A stretch of DNA of 64,000 nucleotides, from NCBI GenBank assembly GCA_913058335.1, contig CAJXPX010000001.1:340440-404439 (forward strand), read 5' to 3'. Position 1 is the first letter of the stretch. Each line of letters starts with the position of its first letter. The position numbers and the translations under genes are program-made. Shown one piece after another: positions 19,801 to 27,538 of this stretch. The notes below the pieces were generated by a model, which worked only from the letters and a program-made list of their open reading frames with translations, was not told the DNA's origin and did not search any database. This DNA is from an uncultured Hyphomonadaceae bacterium. GTDB lineage: Bacteria > Pseudomonadota > Alphaproteobacteria > Caulobacterales > Maricaulaceae.

Positions 19801-20255
19801 TCGGCTATGACCTGCCATTATCCAGTAAATATTGGATGCGTCCGGCGGTTTCTTTCGATTATCTTCGCCTCAGTGAAGACGGTTATACGGAAGAAGGCAC
19901 AGAAGGCGTCGCCCTAGACGTAAGCGGCCGAACCACAGACCGCGCGTCTGCTGCAGCAACTCTGAATTTCGGAGCCCGTTTTCAAGGCAAGCGAACATGG
20001 ATTCGTCCGTCCGTTCGGTTTGGTTACCGCTACGCCTTCCTTAATGACCCAGCTCTGACGGAGTTTGGATTCGCCGGGCTGGACGGTCAGCGCGCAACTC
20101 TGGATTCCTTTGGTTTCCCGGATAGTGGCTTTCTCGTCGGTTTCTCTGTCGCAGCTGGATCAGAATACTCTTCCATCGGCTTTGATCTAGATAGTGATAT
20201 CCGGGACGGATTTATCCGTCATACAGGCCGCGTTGTTATTCGCCTGTTATTCTAA
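16887..20255 (+). CDS. Autotransporter (type Va) outer-membrane protein
   Basis: From ATG 16887 this is a protein of 1122 residues; ATG 16911 would give a more compact signal peptide (MKTASRYLGGACSAAIILGW). The long Asp/Asn/Gly/Ser-rich passenger has recurring beta-helix-like units of the type N-x-G-x-I (SNTGNMTV, NNTGVISA, NRGSIAA, NEGLISA) and the motif pair SGNDLVVASAGSITGDINFG and SGQDTLTLSGG. The last 270 or so residues form an autotransporter beta-barrel starting about GGAWIQEFAYFADRD and ending in a terminal phenylalanine, as BAM substrates do. The passenger is probably displayed or released; its function is unknown. Confidence 0.92.
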   Translation: MPLFHPFAMKTASRYLGGACSAAIILGWGSLAFAQVNIEDDRTEAVDTATAADDGGPSDVTITSDGSVVVEDTGPAVTVNSNNALINQGEIRISDVDDATGVSLRGGADRSFTNSGAITVNEDFSSEDTNDDGVADSPRAQGSGRTGILISGASPFEGDVTLEANSTINVEGNDSFGVNVTDNMMTASLNGNLSNEGQISVIGNNSAGVNVAGNVTGNIINAGSVSATGEGSNAYNISGDVQGGFVNSGSLGSNGFRITNRPNFGGVGLGREDLTADNLEDAGSSLAVSGSISGGIHLDLVQEPILDEDDNETGEFQTVQTSNVSQFGSAPAILIDGNGVPISIGRVSAVTDPADENFDESLQFAFVNEGNINSQGVFDDFDATVISINDAELQGGLSNTGNMTVSAFTGTGLNDVPGVSAGDGYARVIVLGNGALVERINNTGVISATASEPIDEIYADQANPLTNTVNLRATAIDISAAATTGSLYNRGSIAAVLVGRSGEAFAIRDASGTLSNVTNEGLISATGQTSDPTDAAALDFTLVALDASANTTGFTYTQQLREDDDPDDDIDPIDPRTVGDIRLGSGNDLVVASAGSITGDINFGSGQDTLTLSGGSTYTGLIESAGEVTLNVSEDSTLALTEGQPLSVANATFDGTSAFLPTLNGTTGSASTLNASGTVSFGEGVTILPRFNTITNSVSQEFTLADAALLNITEETLNSLNSGISEAQPFLYDFDYSLDGDNTLIVTVDLRDPNLSIEQGGLGLDSVQAAAFAPALEAFTSNSELGTAIANITNGADFNRAYNQLLPEFSAAAREFVLANVDGATGAVGSHLDTARRSPDKPGGAWIQEFAYFADRDLAGLSEQYRGEGFGFTGGLDTAWGPFHAVGVNFGFASTEIEDVVGQDEPLDVITLQTGLYAGYAQAIGSGELGVELYAGGGYNKFEQERRVFINNFFGNASADYSGYHINGSARFGYDLPLSSKYWMRPAVSFDYLRLSEDGYTEEGTEGVALDVSGRTTDRASAAATLNFGARFQGKRTWIRPSVRFGYRYAFLNDPALTEFGFAGLDGQRATLDSFGFPDSGFLVGFSVAAGSEYSSIGFDLDSDIRDGFIRHTGRVVIRLLF

Positions 20256-20266
20256 GACAGTTTTCC

Positions 20267-22858
20267 GTGGAGCGTTTGCGTCATAGTCCCTACCTTTCGG
20301 GATTATGGGACAAGCTGGGCGAGCCCACGGAAACTCTCGACACCCTGACGTCTCTGGCGCAAAGCGCCAGCAACTCCGAAGACCTTCAAATCCTTAAAGA
20401 TCGCTTTGCTCTTCGCTGGGCAATAGACAGTCTAAGCGGCGAGATTGACTTTGACGCGTTAGGAAAATTTCAAAGCCGATTTGCGGATGCCACAATAGAC
20501 GCGGCCCTTCGGCTTGCTTGGAAAGATACTGCCAAACGGTTCAAATTAAAATCCGAGGAACCAAAAGGATTATTCATTCTTGGACTGGGAAAACTGGGCG
20601 GAGACGACCTCAACTTCTCCTCCGATATTGACCTTATTGGGTTTTACGATTCTGCCGTCCTACCCGTCCCTGAAAACAAGGGGCAGAACTTTGTTGTAAA
20701 TCACTGCCTGAAGGGGCTGACGCAGATTCTATTTCCAAGGAACGCGCCGCAGCATATCTGGCGCGTGGACTGGCGCCTTCGCCCCGAGAGCTCTGGCTCC
20801 GGCCTCGCCTTGTCGACCTTCAAAGCCGAAAAATTCTATTTTTTCCGGGCCCTGCCTTGGCATCGGCTTGCCTTGATGAAAGCCCGGATTGTCGCAGGGG
20901 ACAAAGAGGTAGGTAACACTTTTATTGAGAGCCTCGCCCCTTTCATCTGGCGACAAAATCTTGACTTCCGCGCGCTGGACGATCTCGCAGAACTTAAAAC
21001 GCGTATCAACACGGAGCATCCAGGATTGGCGCAGGAAAGACGCGCCGTTGCCCCTATCACCAAAGATGCGAGCGGATTTAATTTGAAACTCGGTGCAGGC
21101 GGAATTCGCGAGATTGAATTTCTCGCAAATGCGCGACAGCTTGTCTGGGGAGGTAAACAGGCTGAACTCCAAACCACCAATACCCGCCAAGCCCTGCAGG
21201 AACTGGCCGCCTTGAATCACCTTAGTCAGGAAGAAGCTGATACTCTTTGCGCGCATTATGCGACTTTGCGGTATATTGAAAACGCGGTTCAGATGAGGCT
21301 GAATGAGCAAACACATATAATTCCAGACACAGAAGAAGAGCAGACAGCTCTGGTGGCCTTGTTAGAATACTCTAGCTTCGCGGAGCTAAATATAGAAGTT
21401 TTTGGAATTAGAACCTTTGTAAATGAGAAGTTTAAAAAACTTTTTGAGGCAGAGACTGCCACCGAGCCAACACCAAGTACAACCTATCAAACGGAATTGA
21501 GCGCTGTCGGACAAGGCATAGCCGAGAGCTGGCTTGCCGGATTTGACGATCACGGTTTGCCGCAATCCCTAAAGGGGCGCTACCGAGGCCTTGGAAAGCG
21601 CCTTTTAGATCGGGTTGTCCTGAGTATTGCGGATACAAACCTAGCCTTGAGCCGTGTAGACGCGTTTTTACGCTCTATTTCCCGGTCTGCTCAATATTTC
21701 GACCTTTTGGAACGGCATGAGGGCTTGCTGGATACCCTCATCACACCTTTGCTGCACTCCCCGCATATGACCTCTATTCTGGAACAATCTCCGCATATTA
21801 TAGATGTGTTCCTGACGCCCCAACAATCATTGGAAGAGAATGCCCAAACGGTTCTTGCAGAACCGGATTACGGCTTACGCCTTGATCGGCTGAGGCGTTT
21901 TGTGAACGAACATATATTTGAATATTATCACGGGTTTATGGAGAAGTCGGACACGCTGGAACAGTTACAAAAGAACCTGACCTCCTTGGCGCAAATCACA
22001 TTGGAAACTTCCATCACAATAGTGAAAGATGAACTGGAACTCGACCAGTTGGATATGATGGTCTTGGGCCTTGGTAAAATGGGCACCTCTACCATGGCGC
22101 CGAAATCTGATCTGGACCTGATCTTTATATTTAGCGACGAGACAGATAGCGAACTTGCCTCGCAAATTGTTCGGCGCCTTCGCACGACTTTAACCACGCC
22201 GCTCAAAGAAGGCATTGCTTATGAGCTGGATATGCGCCTTCGCCCCTCTGGGAGAAGCGGCCCGCCTGGCGTGAAATTCAGTAGTTTTAAAGCCCATCAC
22301 CTCGAGCGCGCTCATACTTGGGAACATATTGCTTTGGCTCATGCGAGGGTGGTTGCCGGAAATGAGGCATTGGGACGCGAAGTTTCCGAGCTATGCCAAA
22401 ATATCCTAACCAAACCGAGAAACGAGACACAATTCCTGCAAGACGCGCGGGTCATGTGGCAAAGAATAGACGAACAACGTATCATTCGGACGCCGCATGA
22501 TCATTTCAATGCAAAACTCCGCCCCGGCGGTTTAATGCAAGCCCAATATATTCAGGCCTGCCGCAAAGTCCTTGGCCAATCCAGCAGTCCTCAATTAGAT
22601 GATGCAATTAAATTCTGGCAGTATCAGCAAGTCTGGGAACGATTGCTCGGCCTTAAACTGGAGTCCTTTGACAGAGTAGCCGAACGGTTTAAACTCGGCG
22701 TCTTCAAAGTGGCAGGACAAAGTCTAACACCATCTGACTATGCGGCCCGCAGCGAAGTTCACGCGGAATGCGTTCTGCGCGCTATGGACAACTTATTTGA
22801 CGGTGCGCCGCCCCCGGAAAACGAAGATAGCCAAGCTGTACGTTGGCAATCGACTTAA
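20267..22858 (+). CDS. glnE: Glutamine synthetase adenylyltransferase/deadenylyltransferase
   Basis: This 863-residue bifunctional regulator adds AMP to and removes it from glutamine synthetase in response to PII. It has two nucleotidyltransferase-like domains: the first with GLGKLGGDDLNFSSDIDL (D120, D122), the second with GLGKMGTSTMAPKSDLDLIF near 595-615. Glutamate-rich DIR/DMRLRPSGRSG segments follow each. E. coli GlnE is about 946 residues with its first aspartates at 173/175, so the N terminus here is about 50 residues shorter. The GTG start is 11 bases after the autotransporter stop. Catalytic motifs are intact. Confidence 0.94.
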   Translation: MERLRHSPYLSGLWDKLGEPTETLDTLTSLAQSASNSEDLQILKDRFALRWAIDSLSGEIDFDALGKFQSRFADATIDAALRLAWKDTAKRFKLKSEEPKGLFILGLGKLGGDDLNFSSDIDLIGFYDSAVLPVPENKGQNFVVNHCLKGLTQILFPRNAPQHIWRVDWRLRPESSGSGLALSTFKAEKFYFFRALPWHRLALMKARIVAGDKEVGNTFIESLAPFIWRQNLDFRALDDLAELKTRINTEHPGLAQERRAVAPITKDASGFNLKLGAGGIREIEFLANARQLVWGGKQAELQTTNTRQALQELAALNHLSQEEADTLCAHYATLRYIENAVQMRLNEQTHIIPDTEEEQTALVALLEYSSFAELNIEVFGIRTFVNEKFKKLFEAETATEPTPSTTYQTELSAVGQGIAESWLAGFDDHGLPQSLKGRYRGLGKRLLDRVVLSIADTNLALSRVDAFLRSISRSAQYFDLLERHEGLLDTLITPLLHSPHMTSILEQSPHIIDVFLTPQQSLEENAQTVLAEPDYGLRLDRLRRFVNEHIFEYYHGFMEKSDTLEQLQKNLTSLAQITLETSITIVKDELELDQLDMMVLGLGKMGTSTMAPKSDLDLIFIFSDETDSELASQIVRRLRTTLTTPLKEGIAYELDMRLRPSGRSGPPGVKFSSFKAHHLERAHTWEHIALAHARVVAGNEALGREVSELCQNILTKPRNETQFLQDARVMWQRIDEQRIIRTPHDHFNAKLRPGGLMQAQYIQACRKVLGQSSSPQLDDAIKFWQYQQVWERLLGLKLESFDRVAERFKLGVFKVAGQSLTPSDYAARSEVHAECVLRAMDNLFDGAPPPENEDSQAVRWQST

Positions 22859-22898
22859 TACACAAGTCAGTTGCAAAACCGCTTGCCAGATTGGCCAG

Positions 22899-22921
22899 AG
22901 ACTCCATAGTGAGTCTGATTC
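22899..22921. promoter_or_regulatory. Three GANTC sites within 22 bp, two in an inverted repeat
   Basis: AGACTC (22899-22904) and GAGTCT (22911-22916) form a 6-bp inverted repeat. Each arm contains a GANTC site, the CcrM methylation target in Alphaproteobacteria, and a third, GATTC, follows at 22917-22921. The cluster lies 50 bases upstream of parE. It could make the promoter sensitive to cell-cycle methylation; no experiment is implied. Confidence 0.4.
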
Positions 22922-22943
22922 ACCGAATGTTCTGATAGAAATC

Positions 22944-22968
22944 CCAGACTAAAATTCCAGACTAAAAT
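22944..22968 (+). repeat. Tandem 12-bp direct repeat upstream of parE
   Basis: CCAGACTAAAAT occurs at 22944-22955 and again at 22957-22968, a 13-base period, two bases before the parE ATG. It may be a slippage product or an operator. No Shine-Dalgarno is visible in it. Confidence 0.6.
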
Positions 22969-22970
22969 CT

Positions 22971-24971
22971 ATGAGCGACTCCAAAGACGATTCCCTGTTT
23001 GACGGCAAACAAGATGCCGCCAGTAAAAACTACTCCGCTAAAGACATTCAAGTTTTGGAGGGGCTGGAACCTGTACGCCTACGGCCGGGCATGTATATTG
23101 GCGGGACAGATGACCGGGCGCTGCATCACCTTTTTGCCGAAGTCATTGACAACTCGATGGACGAAGCTGTTGCCGGTCACGCCACACGGATTGAGGTTGA
23201 ACTCGAAGCCGACGGTTATTTGTCAATTTCCGATAATGGCCGCGGCATTCCTGTTGATCCCCACCCAAAATATCCCAAAAAATCTGCGCTCGAAGTCATT
23301 ATGACTGAGCTACACTCGGGCGGAAAATTTTCCTCCAAAGCCTATGAAACCTCGGGCGGTCTTCACGGCGTTGGTGTCTCTGTGGTTAACGCCTTGTCCG
23401 ACCACCTTGAAGTCGAGGTAGCAAGAGAAAAGAAACTCTACCGCATGACGTTCCGCCGCGGCAAACCGGATGGCAAGATAGAAAACCTCGGCACAATCAA
23501 TAATCGCCGCGGCACAAAAGTGCGTTTTCATCCCGACCCCGAAATTTTTGGCGCGAAAGCACAGTTCAAGGCCCCTCGCCTTTTCCGTATGGCGCGGGCA
23601 AAAGCCTATCTCGAACCCGGAGTCGAAATTCGCTGGAAATGCGCAGAAGAGCTGGTCAAACAAACAGACGATATAGAAGCCGAAGCCGTCTTCCATTTCC
23701 CCGGCGGTCTCGCAGATTTCCTCTCTGAAACCATTGGGAGTAAAGCCACGATTACGTCAGAGCTTTTCGCCGGGCGATCCAAAAAAGTTGGCGGGCACGG
23801 ACGCGTCGAATGGGCGATTACCTGGAGCCCGGAAGGGTTCGGCGAAGCCGACAGCTTTATCCGCTCCTATTGTAACACCGTTCCCACCCCCGAAGGTGGG
23901 ACCCATGTCGCAGGCCTGCGCGCCGCCATCACCAAAGGCCTGCGCGCTTATGCCGATATTGCAGGTATGGGTAAAAAGTTTAGCCATGTGCAGCCGGATG
24001 ACGTCATGTTTGGCGCCGGGGCGCTCGTCTCTGTGTTTATTTCCGATCCGGATTTCGTTGGCCAGACTAAGGATAGGCTTTCCAGTTCAGAAGCAACGAA
24101 ACTCGTTGAGAGCGCCGTACGTGACCCGTTCGACCACTGGCTTGCCAGCTCACCGAAAGACGCAAACTCACTTATTGAGTGGGCCATTGAGCGCGCGGAT
24201 GAACGCGTCAAACGGCGCAAAGCCCGTGACGTCAAACGCAAATCTGCCACCAAAAAACTTCGCCTCCCCGGAAAGCTTGCAGATTGCTCAAACAAAGGAT
24301 CAGACGACACGGAGATTTTCATCGTCGAGGGTGATTCTGCGGGCGGCTCAGCCAAACAAGCCCGTAACCGCAAAACACAAGCCATTCTGCCACTAAAAGG
24401 TAAAATCCTGAACGTCGAATCCGCGACAATGGATAAAATTCAGCGAAACTCTGAAATCAATGATCTCTGCGTTGCGCTCGGCGTCGGTCTTGGGAAAAAG
24501 TTTGATACCGATGATCTGCGTTATGAGCGCGTCGTTATCATGACCGATGCGGATGTGGACGGCGCGCATATTGCGGCGCTGCTCATCACTTTCTTTTATC
24601 GCTACACACCCGGCCTTATCGAAGAAGGACGCCTGTTTATGGCGATGCCGCCGCTTTATAAACTAAGCGCAGGCGGGACGACTGTTTACGCCATTGATGA
24701 CGCTGACCGCGAAGAGCTGATGCGCACCGTTTTCAAAGGTAAAAGCAAAGTCGATATTGGGCGATTTAAAGGCCTTGGCGAGATGAATCCGAACCAGTTA
24801 AAATCCACCACAATGGACCCAAGCACCCGGACCCTCGCTCGTATCACAATCGACCCAAGCGCGCTCCCGACAACAGAAGCCCTCGTCGAAACCCTGATGG
24901 GCAAACGCGCCGATTTGCGCTTTCAATATATTCAGGACCACGCCCAATTTATCGAGGAAGTGGACGTTTAG
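22971..24971 (+). CDS. parE: DNA topoisomerase IV subunit B
   Basis: This is the 666-residue ATPase subunit of topoisomerase IV, which decatenates daughter chromosomes. GHKL motifs are present (EVIDNSMDEA, ISDNGRGIPVD, SGGLHGVGVSVVNAL), as is the TOPRIM domain (EGDSAGGSAKQARNRKTQAI with the catalytic glutamate, and IMTDADVDGAHI). The length and the compact C terminus fit ParE rather than GyrB. It starts at ATG 22971 directly after a short tandem repeat and a GANTC cluster. No parC lies nearby; in alphaproteobacteria the two are often unlinked. Confidence 0.94.
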   Translation: MSDSKDDSLFDGKQDAASKNYSAKDIQVLEGLEPVRLRPGMYIGGTDDRALHHLFAEVIDNSMDEAVAGHATRIEVELEADGYLSISDNGRGIPVDPHPKYPKKSALEVIMTELHSGGKFSSKAYETSGGLHGVGVSVVNALSDHLEVEVAREKKLYRMTFRRGKPDGKIENLGTINNRRGTKVRFHPDPEIFGAKAQFKAPRLFRMARAKAYLEPGVEIRWKCAEELVKQTDDIEAEAVFHFPGGLADFLSETIGSKATITSELFAGRSKKVGGHGRVEWAITWSPEGFGEADSFIRSYCNTVPTPEGGTHVAGLRAAITKGLRAYADIAGMGKKFSHVQPDDVMFGAGALVSVFISDPDFVGQTKDRLSSSEATKLVESAVRDPFDHWLASSPKDANSLIEWAIERADERVKRRKARDVKRKSATKKLRLPGKLADCSNKGSDDTEIFIVEGDSAGGSAKQARNRKTQAILPLKGKILNVESATMDKIQRNSEINDLCVALGVGLGKKFDTDDLRYERVVIMTDADVDGAHIAALLITFFYRYTPGLIEEGRLFMAMPPLYKLSAGGTTVYAIDDADREELMRTVFKGKSKVDIGRFKGLGEMNPNQLKSTTMDPSTRTLARITIDPSALPTTEALVETLMGKRADLRFQYIQDHAQFIEEVDV

Positions 24972-25022
24972 TCCTAATTACGGAAATTGTTAATTTTGGG
25001 TGGGCGGCACGCCCCTCCGAAG

Positions 25023-25442
25023 TTACCAAGGTGAGCTCTCACAAACCGTTATCGCAGCGCGTCGATATTCAAAGTCCCCTTGCCCAGACCAGTTCTTACC
25101 ATCTGGAAACCTGACTTCGATACCCTCCAAATCCTGGGGATTGAACAAACGCATATTAACACCGACCATATCAATTGATCCGTGTTTGTCAGTGAAGGAC
25201 TTGGCTATGTTGAAATGGGTTGTAGTTGCACAAGACTGGCAGGAATGAATTTCGGCGGCGGGATCTGCTTTGTCATTCCGCATTGTAGGCGTTGTGCTTC
25301 CTTGTGTTTGAACTTCGGACGCGGAAAAGTACCCCCACGCGCCACCGGACTTACGGCATAAAGTGCAATTGCAGTCATGTATGAAATCGGGCTTCGACTC
25401 AATTTTGACGCTTACAGCGCCACATAAACAAGTTCCGGTCAT
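25023..25442 (-). CDS. GFA/CENP-V family zinc protein
   Basis: This is a 139-residue protein of the glutathione-dependent formaldehyde-activating (Mss4-like) family. The zinc-binding cysteines are in TGTCLCGAVSVKI near the start, CNCTLCRKSGGAWGYF near 30-45, and a late SCQSCATTTHFN. The family name comes from Paracoccus Gfa; most members have unproven activity. It converges on parE and sits 13 bases after the DUF2155 gene on the same strand. Confidence 0.88.
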   Translation of the reverse strand: MTGTCLCGAVSVKIESKPDFIHDCNCTLCRKSGGAWGYFSASEVQTQGSTTPTMRNDKADPAAEIHSCQSCATTTHFNIAKSFTDKHGSIDMVGVNMRLFNPQDLEGIEVRFPDGKNWSGQGDFEYRRAAITVCESSPW

Positions 25443-25455
25443 TTCTTCCCCTGCT

Positions 25456-25974
25456 CTAACGCCGCAAGCTGTCTTCCATCGTGCTCTCGGGTACGTCGCA
25501 GTCTATCACCCAGACATCATAGACACGGTGATCCAGTGCGCTGACGGCGGGTTTAGACGCGTACATCCAGCCGGAGAAAATGGTGCCATCGGTGTCGTCA
25601 TCTTCACTAGAAGCCGCGACAACCTCGCCTTCGCCATTTAAACGCGTGTCAGTGATTTGAAGAAAGGCATAAGTTTCTGGGATTTCCGTCGGCGGTCTTT
25701 TTTCGCAATGGCGCGCCGTAATTGAGAGACTGCCATAATCCAGCGTATCGCCAATTTTAACGGTGTAATCTTTTGTCGTAGCCGTGACTTTATCGAGCGT
25801 ACGCAGCACAACCGCTGTTCCGACAAGATTCTTGTCTTCTTCGTCATCTCTGTTTGTTTGGGATACCGCAGGAATGGCTGACAGCGTGCTCAGCAAAAGC
25901 GCAAAGCAAAGTGTGAACCCACGGCGCAATTTTATCGGGCCGTCCAATTTAGGCATCCGGAGACCAGGCCTCAT
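25456..25974 (-). CDS. DUF2155 domain-containing exported protein
   Basis: This 172-residue protein has an N-terminal signal peptide (RGFTLCFALLLSTLSAI, then PAVSQ) and a C-terminal DUF2155 region with ITARHCEKRPPTEIPETYAF, IFSGWMYASKPAVSALDH and VYDVWVIDC. The two cysteines in RHCEK and IDC are family-conserved. The function is unknown. In many alphaproteobacteria this family follows the NDUFA12-type gene, as here, where its start overlaps that gene by 26 bases (or by 8 if ATG 25956 is used). Export to the periplasm is expected. Confidence 0.85.
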   Translation of the reverse strand: MRPGLRMPKLDGPIKLRRGFTLCFALLLSTLSAIPAVSQTNRDDEEDKNLVGTAVVLRTLDKVTATTKDYTVKIGDTLDYGSLSITARHCEKRPPTEIPETYAFLQITDTRLNGEGEVVAASSEDDDTDGTIFSGWMYASKPAVSALDHRVYDVWVIDCDVPESTMEDSLRR

Positions 25975-26347
25975 AATCGGCGGCGACCTTTTGGCGATCT
26001 CCGCCGCGATCCAAACTACCTTTTGGTTTATAGGCGTGAAGCGTGCCGGTCATATTCGGAATGTGCTCTTTTTCCCAAGCATGGCCTTTATAACCATCAT
26101 CAGTCGGAGGCAGCTCGCTCGTATGAGTTAGCCAGCCTTGCCATGCGGCAGGAATACGAGACGCATCAGCATATCCCGTATAAGTCACCCAGCGGCGTTT
26201 CCGCCCGTCATAGGTCTCTTTTTTCTCTTCGAAATACGTGTTTCCGAAATCATCTTTGCCAATTTCGGCGCCTCGGCGGCCAATCATAAGGTTCGTCCCG
26301 AAAGTCGATCCGTTCCACCAGGTAAAAATACGTTTTAGAAAAGACAT
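25949..26347 (-). CDS. NADH:ubiquinone oxidoreductase subunit NDUFA12 family protein
   Basis: This is a 132-residue homologue of the mitochondrial complex I accessory subunit NDUFA12 (B17.2). The family blocks are FGTNLMIGRRGAEIGKDDFGN, the RRWVTYTGYADASRIPAAWQGWLTH core and the C-terminal HIPNMTGTLHAYKPKGSL. In alphaproteobacteria it is a peripheral complex I subunit. No nuo operon is in the window, so it is a detached accessory gene, co-transcribed with the DUF2155 gene. Confidence 0.9.
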   Translation of the reverse strand: MSFLKRIFTWWNGSTFGTNLMIGRRGAEIGKDDFGNTYFEEKKETYDGRKRRWVTYTGYADASRIPAAWQGWLTHTSELPPTDDGYKGHAWEKEHIPNMTGTLHAYKPKGSLDRGGDRQKVAADYEAWSPDA

Positions 26348-26475
26348 TTGCCCTGCTCTATTAGTCGTTGCGACGCGGATGCGTTTGACGGCGTTATGCC
26401 CCTACGCAACGCCAAGGTAAAGTCGAGATGTGACAGAATTAGGACCATCTTACTGTAAAACAGAGGCAAGCTGAG

Positions 26476-26493
26476 TGTGATTTGAATATCACA
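26476..26493. promoter_or_regulatory. Dyad TGTGAT-N6-ATCACA upstream of the pentapeptide-repeat gene
   Basis: A perfect 6-bp inverted repeat with a 6-base spacer (TTGAAT) lies 75 bases before ATG 26568, and the flanks GAG and CTC nearly extend it. It resembles a dimeric regulator site. The spacing is two bases wider than a classical CRP site, so the regulator is not named. Confidence 0.4.
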
Positions 26494-26567
26494 ACTCTCA
26501 AAAAACTACAGCACCTTACGACTTATTTACTCTACCCGCGTTCTTGCGGGCCTTATACAGACGGGTG

Positions 26568-27476
26568 ATGACATATTTACCGCATACCCTTATGGGCTCT
26601 GCCCTTCTGTTCACGGCCTTTGCTGTCCCCGCACAGGCGCAAATTCGGGTCGATGCTCGCATGCACGCCTCGTCGGGCTCTTGCTCCCAATGTGACCTTT
26701 CCAATAAACGCATGAACGGAGTGAAGCTTAAAAACGCCGACTTTACCGGGTCAATTTTCAATAATTCCAACTTGTCTGGTGGCCAGCTTGATGGGTCAAA
26801 TTTGACTGGCGCGCATTTCAAAAAAGCCCTTCTCTACCGGATAGAGGGCCAAAAAGTAATGATGGATGACGCCGTTTTTGAAGACGCAACCCTGACCGAG
26901 GCCCATGTCACCGATTCTGTTTTACGCAAGGCTAATTTACGCCGGGCCGACCTGTCGCGTGGGCAGTTCCAGCATAATGATTTCAGCGGCGCTAACCTCG
27001 AAAGCGTCAAGGCCCCGGACGTCAATTTTGAAGGCTCCAATTTTGAAGGCGCGCAACTCAATCATATGAATTTGGATAAAGCGGTTCTTGATGGCTCGAC
27101 TTTGAAGGGTGCCACCTTTGGCTATGCCTCCTTGACGGAAGCTTCTTTAAAAGGCGCTAACCTCTCCGACGCCAAGATGTCCAACGTGCAAGGCCTTAGC
27201 CAAGCGCAACTCGATACGGCCTGCGGCAACGCCAAGACAGAGCTCCCCAAACAGCTTTCAATTTCCTATTGCGAAGGTACATTAGAGAAAGTGGCCGAGC
27301 ATTCCCACGATAGAATGGATCCCGACCTTATTCAGGCGGCTGTGCGTTTGGATCGCGCCATTAAAGACGTGGAATTTATTCTCGACGCAACTCCAAAAGA
27401 AAATCGCCCGATGCGGAAAAAACTGGAAAGCATCCACGCGGATCTAACCAGTTCCAAGCGCGTCATCGAGCGATAA
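26568..27476 (+). CDS. Exported pentapeptide-repeat protein
   Basis: This is 302 residues from ATG 26568. A signal peptide (TLMGSALLFTAFAVPAQAQ) precedes a short Cys-containing segment (SGSCSQCDLS). Then come two blocks of A(D/N)LXX pentapeptide repeats, for example LKNADFTGSIFNNSNLSG and DGSNLTGAHF, running to about residue 210. The repeats form a right-handed quadrilateral beta-helix. A C-terminal helical region of about 80 residues is unique. The role is unknown; periplasmic location is predicted. The TTG at 26544 is in frame but places extra residues before the signal. Confidence 0.88.
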   Translation: MTYLPHTLMGSALLFTAFAVPAQAQIRVDARMHASSGSCSQCDLSNKRMNGVKLKNADFTGSIFNNSNLSGGQLDGSNLTGAHFKKALLYRIEGQKVMMDDAVFEDATLTEAHVTDSVLRKANLRRADLSRGQFQHNDFSGANLESVKAPDVNFEGSNFEGAQLNHMNLDKAVLDGSTLKGATFGYASLTEASLKGANLSDAKMSNVQGLSQAQLDTACGNAKTELPKQLSISYCEGTLEKVAEHSHDRMDPDLIQAAVRLDRAIKDVEFILDATPKENRPMRKKLESIHADLTSSKRVIER

Positions 27477-27505
27477 GAGCTTAAAGACTGTTCATTTACA
27501 ATTTG

Positions 27506-27524
27506 CCCCCGATTTTGTCGGGGG
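27506..27524. terminator. GC-rich hairpin between converging genes
   Basis: CCCCCGA and TCGGGGG pair around TTTTG, between the pentapeptide gene (ends 27476) and aspS (ends 27539, minus). There is no T run on either side, so termination is plausible but unproven. Confidence 0.55.
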
Positions 27525-27538
27525 AACCAATCCTTAAA

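Noticed and set aside
26476..26493. Classical CRP binding site
   Set aside because: The half-sites TGTGA and TCACA are eight bases apart instead of six, so a CRP call would be over-reading.
27506..27524. Strong intrinsic terminator
   Set aside because: The stem is good but neither strand has a T run, so it is kept only as a hairpin of moderate confidence.
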